From assembly GCA_028286395.1 (NCBI GenBank), contig JAQBRS010000003.1, forward strand, positions 1 through 64,000: 64,000 nt of DNA, written 5' to 3'. This document shows positions 9,148 through 17,097 of the stretch, one piece after another. Within the stretch, counting starts at the first letter, position 1, and the number at the start of each line of letters is the position of its first letter. Below the pieces are notes generated by a model. That model worked only from the letters and a program-made list of their open reading frames with translations. It made no database searches and was not told where the DNA came from. The position numbers and the translations under genes are program-made. This DNA comes from Candidatus Saccharimonadota bacterium (GTDB lineage Bacteria; Patescibacteriota; Saccharimonadia; Saccharimonadales; Saccharimonadaceae).

Positions 9148-9176
9148 TTGACTGAGAGAGGTTATTATTGTACTAT
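9148..9176 (+). promoter_or_regulatory. Strong promoter of the free-standing RNA
   Basis: TTGACT (9148-9153), exactly 17 nt, TACTAT (9171-9176). It lies right behind the rplO terminator and faces the structured region. Predicted start near 9183. Confidence 0.75.
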
Positions 9177-9182
9177 TACACA

Positions 9183-9567
9183 CTCCTTATCAGCCAGATA
9201 AGGGTCCGTGCGTGATGTGAAAAGCGGATCGACTCGTTAGTAGCACAGCCCTAGTGAGAGTCGTTAAAATGTCTCTCGGTCGTGATAGGCAACTTCGGTG
9301 AATACGAAACGAGTCAGTTGCGGAAGGTAGGAGGTGCTTCCTCTTAGACCACTCAACAGGTAGGGGACTCTCTTGATACAATATGAGAGAATTCCCAAAA
9401 AAATGTTCCATTCGCTTGGCAAGCGAAACCGAGAAGATCTCGGTAAGTCCGTGATGGGCTAGACGCCCTTTGAGAGATAGGAGCGTCGCGGGGGCGGTGA
9501 GTTACATAACTCCCGCCCCCACTTTCAACTTTGTTACTAAGCACTCATTATCTGAGTGTTTTTTCTT
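9183..9567 (+). ncRNA. Structured non-coding RNA, about 380 nt, family not recognised
   Basis: The segment has its own promoter and an intrinsic terminator and no convincing ORF. Visible helices in order: CCTTATC/GATAAGG (9185-9203); a long helix GGGGA..TCTCT with AGAGA..TTCCC (9363-9396); TTCGCTT/AAGCGAA with a 3-nt loop (9411-9427); ACCGAGA/TCTCGGT with a 3-nt loop (9428-9444); GGGC/GCCC (9457-9469); and a GC-rich helix around 9490-9520 (GGGGGCGG..CCGCCCCC). I compared it by eye with RNase P, tmRNA, SRP RNA and 6S RNA and did not find their conserved blocks. High copy and a structural or catalytic role are possible, but this is inference. Confidence 0.65.
9542..9567 (+). terminator. Terminator of the structured RNA
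   Basis: CACTCA (9542-9547), 5-nt loop, TGAGTG (9553-9558), then TTTTTTCTTT. Confidence 0.8.
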
Positions 9568-9594
9568 TATTCGCTATATCAACTGTAGTATAAT
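9566..9594 (+). promoter_or_regulatory. Probable secY promoter
   Basis: A perfect TATAAT at 9589-9594; the -35 at 17 nt is weak (TTTATT) and overlaps the U-tract of the preceding terminator. It gives secY a leader of about 40 nt. Confidence 0.55.
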
Positions 9595-9639
9595 AAGCCG
9601 TAATTGATCTGAAATACTTAAGGGACTGAAAGACATACA

Positions 9640-11052
9640 ATGAATTGGAAAACGATTTTTAAATCACTCAAAAACCGCGACATGCAGAAGCGGCTTATTA
9701 TCGTACTGGGTATTATTATTGCCTATCGCTTCTTGTCGCACATTCCGGTGCCTTTGGCTGCGCCAACACAACTTCGTGCAGTGATTAACAGTGTTGTGAG
9801 CAGTACCGATTTCGGTGGTTTCCTTAACCTCCTTTCTGGTGGTGCGCTTGCAAGCTTCTCGATTGTTCTCGTCGGGATGACACCGTTCATTACCGCCTCT
9901 GTGATTACACAGCTTTTGACAAAGGCGATTCCTCGTCTTGAAGAGCTTCACAAAGATGGTGAATCAGGGCGTCGCAAAATTAACCAGTGGACACGTGTTG
10001 CGACTATTCCGCTGGCGATCGTACAGTCAATTGCTTTCATCTTTATCCTTCGTCAGACCGTCTTAGCGGGCAACTCAACGATTCTTAACAGTGCAACGCC
10101 TATTGAGTGGATTGTGGCCGTTACGGCGATGACAGCGGGTTCTGTGCTGCTTATGTGGCTTGGTGAGCTTATTACCGAACAAGGTGTCGGTAACGGTATC
10201 AGCCTTATCATCTTTGCAGGTATTATCAGCCAGCTTCCGACGATGCTTTCAACGATCGGTTCAGGTTTGTTCGATACATCTGGCGGCTCAATGAGCGTCT
10301 TTGGCTGGTTTACGATTCCGGTGAATCCGACGGTCTTCTTTGTGACGATTGCCATTCTGGCGGTCTCGTTAGCGTTGCTGTATATATTGGTAAAGATCAA
10401 CGAAGCCCAGCGTATTATCACGATTAACTACGCGAAGCGCGTGCAGGGTAACAGTAACTACGGTGGCGTAAAGAGCATCCTTCCGGTCAAGCTCATTGCC
10501 GCTGGTGTGATCCCGGTGATCTTTGCTGTCGCATTCTTGTCACTACCGGCTTTCCTCGGACAAGTCTTAAAGGCGACTGGAAACGCTTCATTCCTTGATC
10601 TTGCGAATAACCTCATCCTTTGGTTCCAAGCGCCAACTCCGGGTAACTTTACTGGTTCAACACTGCAGGCCTTCATTTACCCAAGCGCCTACTTTGGCCT
10701 CGTTATCCTCTTTACCTACTTCTATACGGGTATTGTCTTTAACGCCAACGAAATCGCTGAAAACTTGCAAAAGCAAGGTGGCTTCATTGAAGGCATTCGT
10801 CCAGGAGCTACAACCGAGAAATATCTCTCCATGACCGTTAACCGTTTAATTCTGTTCGGATCAATCGTTCTTGGGCTTATTGCCGTCACGCCATTCATCG
10901 CTGAGTTCCTTCTGTATCACGTTGCAGGTATTTCTGGCACAAACCTCTCAATCGGCGGTACAGGGCTCCTCATCGTGGTCTCAGTGGGTCTAGAATCACT
11001 TCGTCAGATCAACTCACGTGCTCTTATGGTCACGTACGACGACTACAAGTAG
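9640..11052 (+). CDS. secY: Preprotein translocase subunit SecY
   Basis: 470 aa with about ten membrane segments. SecY is the pore of the Sec translocon in the inner membrane. The plug/TM2 region (GGFLNLLSGGALASFSIVLVGMTPFITASVI), LGELITEQGVGNGISLIIFAGI and the long cytoplasmic loop with GIRPG are all present. The usual start is supported by MNWKTIFKSLKNRDMQKRLI. It has its own promoter and is cut off from the ribosomal operon by the RNA gene; adk and map, its usual followers, are missing. Confidence 0.96.
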   Translation: MNWKTIFKSLKNRDMQKRLIIVLGIIIAYRFLSHIPVPLAAPTQLRAVINSVVSSTDFGGFLNLLSGGALASFSIVLVGMTPFITASVITQLLTKAIPRLEELHKDGESGRRKINQWTRVATIPLAIVQSIAFIFILRQTVLAGNSTILNSATPIEWIVAVTAMTAGSVLLMWLGELITEQGVGNGISLIIFAGIISQLPTMLSTIGSGLFDTSGGSMSVFGWFTIPVNPTVFFVTIAILAVSLALLYILVKINEAQRIITINYAKRVQGNSNYGGVKSILPVKLIAAGVIPVIFAVAFLSLPAFLGQVLKATGNASFLDLANNLILWFQAPTPGNFTGSTLQAFIYPSAYFGLVILFTYFYTGIVFNANEIAENLQKQGGFIEGIRPGATTEKYLSMTVNRLILFGSIVLGLIAVTPFIAEFLLYHVAGISGTNLSIGGTGLLIVVSVGLESLRQINSRALMVTYDDYK

Positions 11053-11081
11053 TCTCCAACTCTGCCAACAGGGGTAGTATA

Positions 11082-11110
11082 TTGACTCTAATATATATTA
11101 GTGGTATAAT
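11082..11110 (+). promoter_or_regulatory. Promoter of the orphan gene at 11179
   Basis: TTGACT (11082-11087), 17-nt spacer, perfect TATAAT (11105-11110). One of the best sigma-70 type matches in the window. Confidence 0.75.
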
Positions 11111-11178
11111 ATACACGATTTAGTAATCCGATTGTTCACCAATCGGGTGAACGACGAACCTGGACAAAGGATATATAC

Positions 11179-11706
11179 ATGCCAAACGTCATTCTCGGCC
11201 GCATCGAAATGCTGGCCGATCTGCACGAACGCGCGGTGGACGGTGACCTCAAACGTCATCTCGCCGTGATTTATGCGGAGGAAGTACGCTTCACTGACGA
11301 AGTTGCAGCCGAGAACGCTCGTCGCGACACGTTGCTGGCTTTCGAGCTCGACAACCTCGTCTATAACATGGCTCAGCGCTGTAAGGCGCGAGGAGTCAAA
11401 GACCGTACTGAACGCTATATCTGGCTCCACACACTCAAGTTCGAGGATTCATTCCTTGACCTCAGTGACAGGGATCAGAAGGATGCTCGCGTGCGGGAAT
11501 ACTTCGATCCACTGCTGGTGCTGTGTGACGGCGATAAGAAGACCCTTCTGGACGCCTACATCAAGGCGCTCGATCGGTACTTCCCGATGGGACGTTCGGA
11601 TCGTACGTGGCGTCCTGAACTTCGCAAGGTGGATTTCACGCCTCGCAGAAAGACGGACACTCGGACGAAGACCTACACGATCGTTCACAACTGGAACCAC
11701 GTCTAG
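11179..11706 (+). CDS. Orphan soluble protein of unknown function
   Basis: 175 aa, start ATG with AAAGGA 10 nt upstream. Highly charged and predicted mostly helical (MLADLHERAVDGDLKRHLAVIYAEEVRF...), no signal peptide, no membrane segment, no motif I recognise. The C-terminus is basic (RRKTDTRTKTYTIVHNWNHV). Codons such as CTG, CTC, GTC and GCC make it look more G+C-rich than the ribosomal genes on both sides and similar to the type IV island at 26.7-36.4 kb. It has its own promoter and a long hairpin behind it, so it is a self-contained unit between secY and infA. Possible nucleic-acid or ribosome partner, but that is only a guess from location and charge. Confidence 0.8.
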   Translation: MPNVILGRIEMLADLHERAVDGDLKRHLAVIYAEEVRFTDEVAAENARRDTLLAFELDNLVYNMAQRCKARGVKDRTERYIWLHTLKFEDSFLDLSDRDQKDARVREYFDPLLVLCDGDKKTLLDAYIKALDRYFPMGRSDRTWRPELRKVDFTPRRKTDTRTKTYTIVHNWNHV

Positions 11707-11770
11707 AAGGTGGAGTAGACAATGTCTACGAAGAAATCTTCGGGATGGTGGCAGAGTTTATATTCTTTGT

Positions 11771-11818
11771 CCCCATCCTTGAACTGTTAAATAACACTTT
11801 AACGACTCAAGGATGGGG
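11771..11818 (+). terminator. Long hairpin behind the orphan gene
   Basis: CCCCATCCTTGA (11771-11782) and TCAAGGATGGGG (11807-11818) form a perfect 12-bp stem; GTTAA/TTAAC inside extends it. There is no U-tract (TAAAATAAC follows), as with several hairpins in the type IV island. Confidence 0.55.
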
Positions 11819-11838
11819 TAAAATAACTGATTAACATA

Positions 11839-11866
11839 TTGACGGCACGTCTCTTTTTGCTACAAT
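11839..11866 (+). promoter_or_regulatory. Possible second upstream promoter of the infA operon
   Basis: TTGACG (11839-11844), 16-nt spacer, TACAAT (11861-11866). The transcript would carry a 20-codon reading frame (ATG 11888, MPKTRCNILVSG...) whose TAA ends inside the infA -10 box. Confidence 0.4.
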
Positions 11867-11922
11867 ATTAATCATAAATACAATTACATGCCAAAAACGC
11901 GCTGTAATATTCTTGTAAGTGG

Positions 11923-11951
11923 TTTACGTGAGCGACCTGATAGTGTATAAT
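11923..11951 (+). promoter_or_regulatory. Promoter of infA, very short leader
   Basis: TTTACG (11923-11928), 17 nt, TATAAT (11946-11951). The expected start near 11958 leaves only about 8 nt before ATG 11967, with no Shine-Dalgarno sequence. Confidence 0.65.
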
Positions 11952-11966
11952 TCACTACTGTAACTT

Positions 11967-12191
11967 ATGGTAGCTCAAAAAGAAGTCATTAAAATGCGAG
12001 GAAAGGTTGTGGAAGCACTGCCTAATACGCAATTTAAGATTGAATTGGAGAACAACCTAAGCATCATCGGGCACATTAGCGGAAAAATGCGTAAAAACTA
12101 TATCCGCCTCGTACCTGGTGATCAGGTGGACGTTGAGATGACCCCTTACGATCTTAGTAAGGGAAGAATCACGTATCGCCACAAAGATTAA
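11967..12191 (+). CDS. infA: Translation initiation factor IF-1
   Basis: 74 aa, one S1/OB domain that binds the 30S A site during initiation. [40 protein letters not shown] and [15 protein letters not shown] are the family signatures. The start fits E. coli IF-1 in length, yet the promoter leaves almost no leader, so translation likely begins on a leaderless mRNA. First gene of the infA-rpsI unit. Confidence 0.97.
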   Translation: MVAQKEVIKMRGKVVEALPNTQFKIELENNLSIIGHISGKMRKNYIRLVPGDQVDVEMTPYDLSKGRITYRHKD

Positions 12192-12219
12192 ATGTAATAA
12201 CTGGAGTTTTTAATCGTTC

Positions 12220-12336
12220 ATGAAAGTTCGTGCGAGCGTAAAAAAAATCAGTCCGGGTGACCAGATAGTTCGTCGTAAGGGCGTTCTTCGTGTCATCAAC
12301 AAGAAGAAACCTAAAAATAAGCAAAGGCAGGGTTAA
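12220..12336 (+). CDS. rpmJ: 50S ribosomal protein L36, cysteine-free form
   Basis: 38 aa, missed by the ORF track because of size. [21 protein letters not shown] and the end PKNKQRQG are L36, but the zinc ligands (CxxC..C..H) of the classical form are replaced (ISPGDQ for LCRNCK, VINKKK for VICSAE). GGAG lies 13 nt before the ATG. Between infA and rpsM as usual. Confidence 0.93.
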   Translation: MKVRASVKKISPGDQIVRRKGVLRVINKKKPKNKQRQG

Positions 12337-12338
12337 GC

Positions 12339-12725
12339 ATGGCTCGAATTGCAGGGATTGTAATCCCAGCTGAAAAGCAAGTGCAGATCGCGTTGACGTA
12401 TATTTACGGCATCGGTCCACACTTCGCATCGACCATCCTTGCGGCGGTTAATATCGAACCGACCACTCGGGTGAAAGATCTCACCGAGGCTGAAGAGCAA
12501 CGACTTCGCGAAGTAATCGACCGTGATTACACCGTGGAAGGCGATCTACAACGTCTCGTAACTAACAATATTAAACGATTGAAAGACATTAACAGCTACC
12601 GTGGCCTTCGTCACAAGTCTGGTCTTCCAGTTCATGGTCAACGTACCCGAACAAATGCACGTACTCGTAAGGGTCGCGCAATTGCCGTCGGTGGCGCACA
12701 ACCTAAATCAGCAACTAAGACCTAG
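12339..12725 (+). CDS. rpsM: 30S ribosomal protein S13
   Basis: 128 aa. [26 protein letters not shown] and [27 protein letters not shown] are diagnostic. S13 contacts the P-site tRNA with its basic tail and bridges to the 50S. 2 nt after rpmJ. Confidence 0.98.
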   Translation: MARIAGIVIPAEKQVQIALTYIYGIGPHFASTILAAVNIEPTTRVKDLTEAEEQRLREVIDRDYTVEGDLQRLVTNNIKRLKDINSYRGLRHKSGLPVHGQRTRTNARTRKGRAIAVGGAQPKSATKT

Positions 12726-12739
12726 GAAAGGAACAGATT

Positions 12740-13129
12740 ATGGCAGATTCATCTACTACAAAGAAGAAGCAAAAACGATCAGTTCCTTCTGGTCAGTTGC
12801 ACATTCAGGCAACGTTTAACAACACGATTGTTAGCTTTACTGATAAAAAAGGAAACGTTCTTACCCAAAGTAGCGCTGGCGCTACTGGCTTCCGTGGAAG
12901 TAAAAAGGGAACAGCATATGCAGCACAAGTTGCAGCCGAAAAAGCAGCGGAAGCTGCAAAAGGCCAATACGGCGTTGCCGCTGTTGACGTATTCGTTAAG
13001 GGTGTCGGCATGGGTCGTGACGCTGCAATCCGCGCGTTAGGTGCATTCGATATCACTATCGATAGTATTAAAGAGGTAACAGGCGTTCCACACGGTGGCG
13101 TTCGTCCTCGAAAGGCACGAAGGGGCTAA
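12740..13129 (+). CDS. rpsK: 30S ribosomal protein S11
   Basis: 129 aa. HIQATFNNTIVSFTDKKGNV and GVGMGRDAAIRALGAFDITIDSIKEVTGVPHGGVRPRKARRG identify S11, which shapes the platform near the anti-Shine-Dalgarno end. Basic N-terminal extension. AGGAAAGGAA ribosome binding site. Confidence 0.98.
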   Translation: MADSSTTKKKQKRSVPSGQLHIQATFNNTIVSFTDKKGNVLTQSSAGATGFRGSKKGTAYAAQVAAEKAAEAAKGQYGVAAVDVFVKGVGMGRDAAIRALGAFDITIDSIKEVTGVPHGGVRPRKARRG

Positions 13130-13132
13130 CAT

Positions 13133-13750
13133 ATGGCACGAGATACATCCCCAATTGTTAAACAATCTCGTCGCGAAGGGTATGCACTGCATCCTAAAGC
13201 GCACAAGGTTATGGCGAAAAAGACTGGAATTCCAGGTCAGCACGCTAATGGACGTCAGGGTAAGCCTAGTCTTTACCTGACACAACTTCGTGAAAAGCAA
13301 AAAGTTCGTCGTTTGTACGGTCTTCTTGAGAAGCAATTCGCAAAACTCATGGATGAAGCAATTCGTCGTGACGGTCTTGCCGGTGAAAACCTTCTTCAGA
13401 TGCTCGAACAACGAATGGACAATGCTGTGTACCGCGCTGGTTTTGCAACGAGCCGTCGCGCAGCTCGTCAACTTGTTGGACACGGACACTTTATGTTAAA
13501 CGGCCGTCGTGTTGATATTCCATCAATTCGTCTTAAAGCCGGTGACGAAATCGTTGTTCGTCCAAAAAGTACAAAATCAGGTTACTTTACCGTACTTGAT
13601 GATGTTGTGAAGAACTCTAGCCAGGTAGCACTTAGCTGGATCAAGAGCGACGCAAAGAAAATGACGATCTCAGTTACAGGTTTACCAACCCGTGCTGAAG
13701 CAGAGCCAGATATTAACGAACAACTAATCGTTGAGTATTACTCACGTTAA
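13133..13750 (+). CDS. rpsD: 30S ribosomal protein S4, zinc-free form
   Basis: 205 aa. LYLTQLREKQKVRRLYGLLEKQF and an S4 RNA-binding domain starting RMDNAVYRAGFATSRRAARQLVGHGHFMLNGRRVDIPS. No N-terminal CxxxxxCxC zinc site. S4 nucleates 16S 5'-domain assembly. The next gene starts 19 nt after its stop. Confidence 0.97.
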   Translation: MARDTSPIVKQSRREGYALHPKAHKVMAKKTGIPGQHANGRQGKPSLYLTQLREKQKVRRLYGLLEKQFAKLMDEAIRRDGLAGENLLQMLEQRMDNAVYRAGFATSRRAARQLVGHGHFMLNGRRVDIPSIRLKAGDEIVVRPKSTKSGYFTVLDDVVKNSSQVALSWIKSDAKKMTISVTGLPTRAEAEPDINEQLIVEYYSR

Positions 13751-13769
13751 GGGTAAGGAGCCTACCACA

Positions 13770-14693
13770 ATGTCAAAAGTCATTCACAACCCAGCACTTG
13801 CAAGCGTCGAAGAGCACAGCGCGACTAGTGCGTCGTTCGTTATTGAGCCTCTACAAGCCGGTTACGGAAACACTCTCGGTAACAGTCTTCGTCGCGTACT
13901 TCTTTCAAGCATCAAAGGTGGCGCTATCGTTGCCTTCCGTATTGAAGGATCGAGCCACGAATTCACGACCGTTCCAGGTGTAAAAGAAGATGTCGTTGAC
14001 ATCATGCTTAACCTCAAGAACATTAAAGTTAAGGTAAGTACTGACGAACCTGTTGAACTACGTCTTGAGAAAAAGGGAACTGGCGTTATTACTGCCGGTG
14101 ATATCAAAACTTCTGGTGATGTTGAAATCATCAACAAAGACCAAATTATCGCAACCATTGATGACCCTAAAAAGTCTATTGTTATCGACTTCGTTGTCGA
14201 AGCTGGTCGTGGATATGAAACTATCGAAGACTCAAGTGTTAATCGTCTCCACAGTGACATGATTGCACTCGACGCTATCTTTAGTCCAGTACTCCGTGTG
14301 CGTTACAAGGTTGACTCAACTCGTGTTGGTCAAGAAACAAACCTCGACAAGCTTCAGCTTAATGTTGAAACTGACGGTTCTATCACTCCTCGTGAAGCAT
14401 TCGAAGAAGCCGCTGCTATCTTGGTAAACCAATACACTGCACTCGCTGGTTCAACAACTGTTGAAGCTGCTCCTGCACTTGGTCAAGATACTGAAGAAGA
14501 ATCAAACGAACTCAACACACCAATTGAAGAGTTAAACCTCAGCGCGCGCACCGCTAACGCTCTCACAAACAACGAAATCCGTACTGTCCGTGACCTTGTC
14601 ACTCTTTCAGAACAAGACCTTCGTGAGTTAAAGGGATTCGGAAGCAAAGCGCTTGATGAAGTTAAAGATAAATTGGCTGAACTGGAAATCTAG
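13770..14693 (+). CDS. rpoA: RNA polymerase alpha subunit
   Basis: 307 aa. The track starts 13 codons earlier inside rpsD; ATG 13770 is chosen because AAGGAG lies 9 nt upstream and the following sequence (MSKVIHNPAL) aligns with alpha. The N-terminal dimer domain (GYGNTLGNSLRRVLLSS, VKEDVVDIMLNLKN) and the C-terminal domain with two helix-hairpin-helix-like elements (LSARTANALTNNEIRTVRDL.., ELKGFGSKALDEV) are joined by an acidic linker. Standard alpha-operon place. Confidence 0.97.
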   Translation: MSKVIHNPALASVEEHSATSASFVIEPLQAGYGNTLGNSLRRVLLSSIKGGAIVAFRIEGSSHEFTTVPGVKEDVVDIMLNLKNIKVKVSTDEPVELRLEKKGTGVITAGDIKTSGDVEIINKDQIIATIDDPKKSIVIDFVVEAGRGYETIEDSSVNRLHSDMIALDAIFSPVLRVRYKVDSTRVGQETNLDKLQLNVETDGSITPREAFEEAAAILVNQYTALAGSTTVEAAPALGQDTEEESNELNTPIEELNLSARTANALTNNEIRTVRDLVTLSEQDLRELKGFGSKALDEVKDKLAELEI

Positions 14694-14695
14694 AC

Positions 14696-15121
14696 ATGCA
14701 CCGACACGGATATAAAGGACGTAAATTTGGACGAGAACGCGATCAACGACGCGCTCTGCTTAAGGGACTTGCAACAAGTCTCGTTGAGCACGGCAAAATC
14801 GAGACCACGCACCCTAAAGCCAAAGAACTCGTCCGCTACATTGAAAAGCTTATCACCAAAGCTAAAAAAGGTGATCTTGCGAACCGACGCCGCGTTATTG
14901 CTGGCCTCTCAACCCAAGCTGCTGCTTTCCGTCTTGTTGACGTGATTGCACCACAGTTGACTGGTCGTACAAGCGGACACGTTCGTGTAGAGCGAACTCG
15001 ACTTCGAATCGGTGACGGTGCCCAAATGGCCACTATCGCTTTCGTCGACGAGATTTCAGAAACTCCAGTGCCTGCTAAAGCGGTTACTGCAAAGAAAACT
15101 GCTGCAAAGGAGACTAAGTAA
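14696..15121 (+). CDS. rplQ: 50S ribosomal protein L17
   Basis: 141 aa, with a 20-residue Ala/Lys/Thr tail beyond the usual length. MHRHGYKGRKFGRERDQRRALLKGLATSL is diagnostic. L17 sits near the tunnel exit. 1-nt overlap with rplM. Confidence 0.97.
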   Translation: MHRHGYKGRKFGRERDQRRALLKGLATSLVEHGKIETTHPKAKELVRYIEKLITKAKKGDLANRRRVIAGLSTQAAAFRLVDVIAPQLTGRTSGHVRVERTRLRIGDGAQMATIAFVDEISETPVPAKAVTAKKTAAKETK

Positions 15122-15564
15122 TGGTTGTTAACTCAAAAACTTTCAGTCTACGAACTGAAGACACGAGCCGTGAATGGTTCTTGATTGATGCTGCAGAAAT
15201 TCCACTCGGACGTACTGCAACAAAGATTGCTAACCTTCTTATCGGTAAATCTAAGGTAACTTACACCCCTCACGTTGATAACGGTGACTACGTTGTTGTC
15301 ATCAACGCTGACAAGCTTGTTGTTACTGGTGATAAAGAAATCGGTAAAGTATACTACCGACACAGTGGATTCCCAGGTGGAATTAGCGACGCAACTCTTA
15401 AAGAAGTGCGTGCTAAGCACCCTGAACGAATCATCGAAGAAGCTGTGAAGGGTATGATCCCTAAAAACAAGCTTGCCGCTGGTCGTATGGCACGCCTTCG
15501 TGTGTTCCCTGGGGAAACTCATACACACACTGCACAAACCCCTAAGAAAGTGGAGATGAAATAA
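15121..15564 (+). CDS. rplM: 50S ribosomal protein L13
   Basis: 147 aa. RTATKIANLLIGKSKVTYTPHVDNGDYVVVINADK and VKGMIPKNKLAAGRMARLRVFPGETHTHTAQ fit L13. In E. coli rplM-rpsI is a separate operon; here it is joined to the alpha operon with 1-nt overlaps. Confidence 0.97.
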   Translation: MVVNSKTFSLRTEDTSREWFLIDAAEIPLGRTATKIANLLIGKSKVTYTPHVDNGDYVVVINADKLVVTGDKEIGKVYYRHSGFPGGISDATLKEVRAKHPERIIEEAVKGMIPKNKLAAGRMARLRVFPGETHTHTAQTPKKVEMK

Positions 15565-15971
15565 TGGCTACAACACCTGCTGGAACCTATTTCTACGGAC
15601 TTGGACGACGCAAGAGTGCCACTGCACGTGCACGCCTCTATGCTGGTAAAGGTTCAATTGTGATTAACGATAAGACTGCTACTGAATACTTTTCAGATAA
15701 CAAGACTATGGTTGCTGAAATCACTGATCCACTTGCCCTTGTTGGCAAGCAAAAAGACTACGATATCACTATCCTTGTTCAAGGTGGTGGTACTGCCGGC
15801 CAAGTTGACGCAATCAAGCTTGCGATCGCGAAAGCGCTCACAACTGCACACTCTGACCTACGTTCAACTCTTAAGAAAGCCGAGTTCCTAAAACGTGACT
15901 CTCGTGAGAAAGAACGTAAGAAGTACGGACTTCGTTCTGCTCGTAAGAAAGAACAGTTCTCAAAGCGTTAA
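15564..15971 (+). CDS. rpsI: 30S ribosomal protein S9
   Basis: 135 aa. YGLGRRKSATARARLYAGKGSIVIN at the N-terminus and the C-terminal SREKERKKYGLRSARKKEQFSKR, whose last Arg contacts P-site tRNA, are typical. Last gene of the operon; a terminator follows. Confidence 0.98.
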   Translation: MATTPAGTYFYGLGRRKSATARARLYAGKGSIVINDKTATEYFSDNKTMVAEITDPLALVGKQKDYDITILVQGGGTAGQVDAIKLAIAKALTTAHSDLRSTLKKAEFLKRDSREKERKKYGLRSARKKEQFSKR

Positions 15972-15984
15972 TTCGCTTATTGTA

Positions 15985-16018
15985 CAAAAAGAGCTCCAAT
16001 CAATGGAGCTCTTTTTTT
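15985..16018 (+). terminator. Intrinsic terminator after rpsI
   Basis: AAAAAGAGCTCCA, short AT loop, TGGAGCTCTTTTTTT. Perfect stem with a 7-T tract. Confidence 0.92.
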
Positions 16019-16045
16019 GTATGCATTTTATGGGGGTAAGTAAGC

Positions 16046-16051
16046 TATAAT
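16046..16051 (+). promoter_or_regulatory. -10 box of trpS, leaderless type
   Basis: TATAAT followed by 7 nt (AGAGGCA) and then the ATG. No clear -35 at 16-18 nt. Confidence 0.6.
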
Positions 16052-16058
16052 AGAGGCA

Positions 16059-17096
16059 ATGAGTAAATCAGTCATCTTAACTGGGCTTCGTGCCAACAAT
16101 AACCTGACGATCGGGAACTATTTTGGTGGCATGCTGCCAATTATCGATATGGCTAAGAACCGTTCGGCTGATTACCAGGTGAACATGTTTATTCCCGACC
16201 TTCACAGCATCACAACGCCGGTTGATTATAGTGCGATTAATGCACAGATTTTATTGACGGCTAAACACTTCGTTGCGGCCGGGCTCCCTTTGGATAATCC
16301 GGATATTCATTTATACCGCCAAAGCTACATTTCTGCACACTCAGAACTGACGTGGATTCTTGATTGCATGACCGGTATCGGTGAAATGAACCGTATGACG
16401 CAGTTTAAGGACAAATCAGGCACTATTGGTGACGAGAGGGTTAGTGTTGGGCTTTTCAATTACCCTGTCCTTATGGCGGCTGATATCCTGTTGTATGGCT
16501 CTGAATATGTCCCCGTTGGTGACGATCAGACGCAACACCTTGAGTTCACGCGTGATATTGGTGAACGGATGAACAAAAGCTTCGGTGATATCTTTATCAT
16601 TCCAAAAGCCGTCAAAGAACAACACAAGTTCTTCGGCAAAGAACAGGGACTTCGCATTAAAGACCTGCAAGATCCTTCAAAGAAGATGAGTAAGAGTGAT
16701 GAATCTGGAAAAGGTGTCATCTTCCTTAGTGATACGCCTGAAGCCGCAGCTCGCAAAGTGATGAGCGCCGTCACTGATGAAAAAGCATACGTTCGTTTTG
16801 ACCGCGAGAATCAACCGGGCATCAGTAACTTACTTGAAATCCTCGCACTGCTTCAAGGTCGCGACCTCAAAGAAGTAGTGGCTGAGTTCGAAGGTCACAC
16901 ACTTTACGGAGATTTTAAGGCTATTGTCGCCGAAGAAGTTCGTCGTTTCCTTATTAATTTCCAAAAGAAGTTACACGATGTCGATGACACTGCAGTTATG
17001 AAGAAACTCGAAGCATCTGAAAAAGCATTGACCGTGACGGCAAACGCCACCTTACTTCGCGCGCAACAAGCCGTCGGACTGCGTTCGGGGAAATAG
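16059..17096 (+). CDS. trpS: Tryptophan--tRNA ligase
   Basis: 345 aa, the normal bacterial length. Class I synthetase that charges tRNA-Trp with tryptophan. HIGH-type motif LTIGNYF at residues 16-22, Trp-binding segment around GDDQTQHLEFTRDIGERMN, and KMSKS at 209-213. A tRNA-Trp gene lies at 41.2 kb in the window. The mRNA is probably leaderless. The following rluA-like gene starts 1 nt after the stop. Confidence 0.96.
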   Translation: MSKSVILTGLRANNNLTIGNYFGGMLPIIDMAKNRSADYQVNMFIPDLHSITTPVDYSAINAQILLTAKHFVAAGLPLDNPDIHLYRQSYISAHSELTWILDCMTGIGEMNRMTQFKDKSGTIGDERVSVGLFNYPVLMAADILLYGSEYVPVGDDQTQHLEFTRDIGERMNKSFGDIFIIPKAVKEQHKFFGKEQGLRIKDLQDPSKKMSKSDESGKGVIFLSDTPEAAARKVMSAVTDEKAYVRFDRENQPGISNLLEILALLQGRDLKEVVAEFEGHTLYGDFKAIVAEEVRRFLINFQKKLHDVDDTAVMKKLEASEKALTVTANATLLRAQQAVGLRSGK

Positions 17097-17097
17097 C

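Noticed and set aside
9183-9567. RNase P, tmRNA, SRP, 6S or group II intron for the structured RNA
   Set aside because: No GAGGAAAGTCCG-type block, no tRNA-like end with TTCGA and CCA, no GGTCAGG..GGAAGCAGCC loop, and GTGCG near 9208 is not followed by a domain V-like hairpin.
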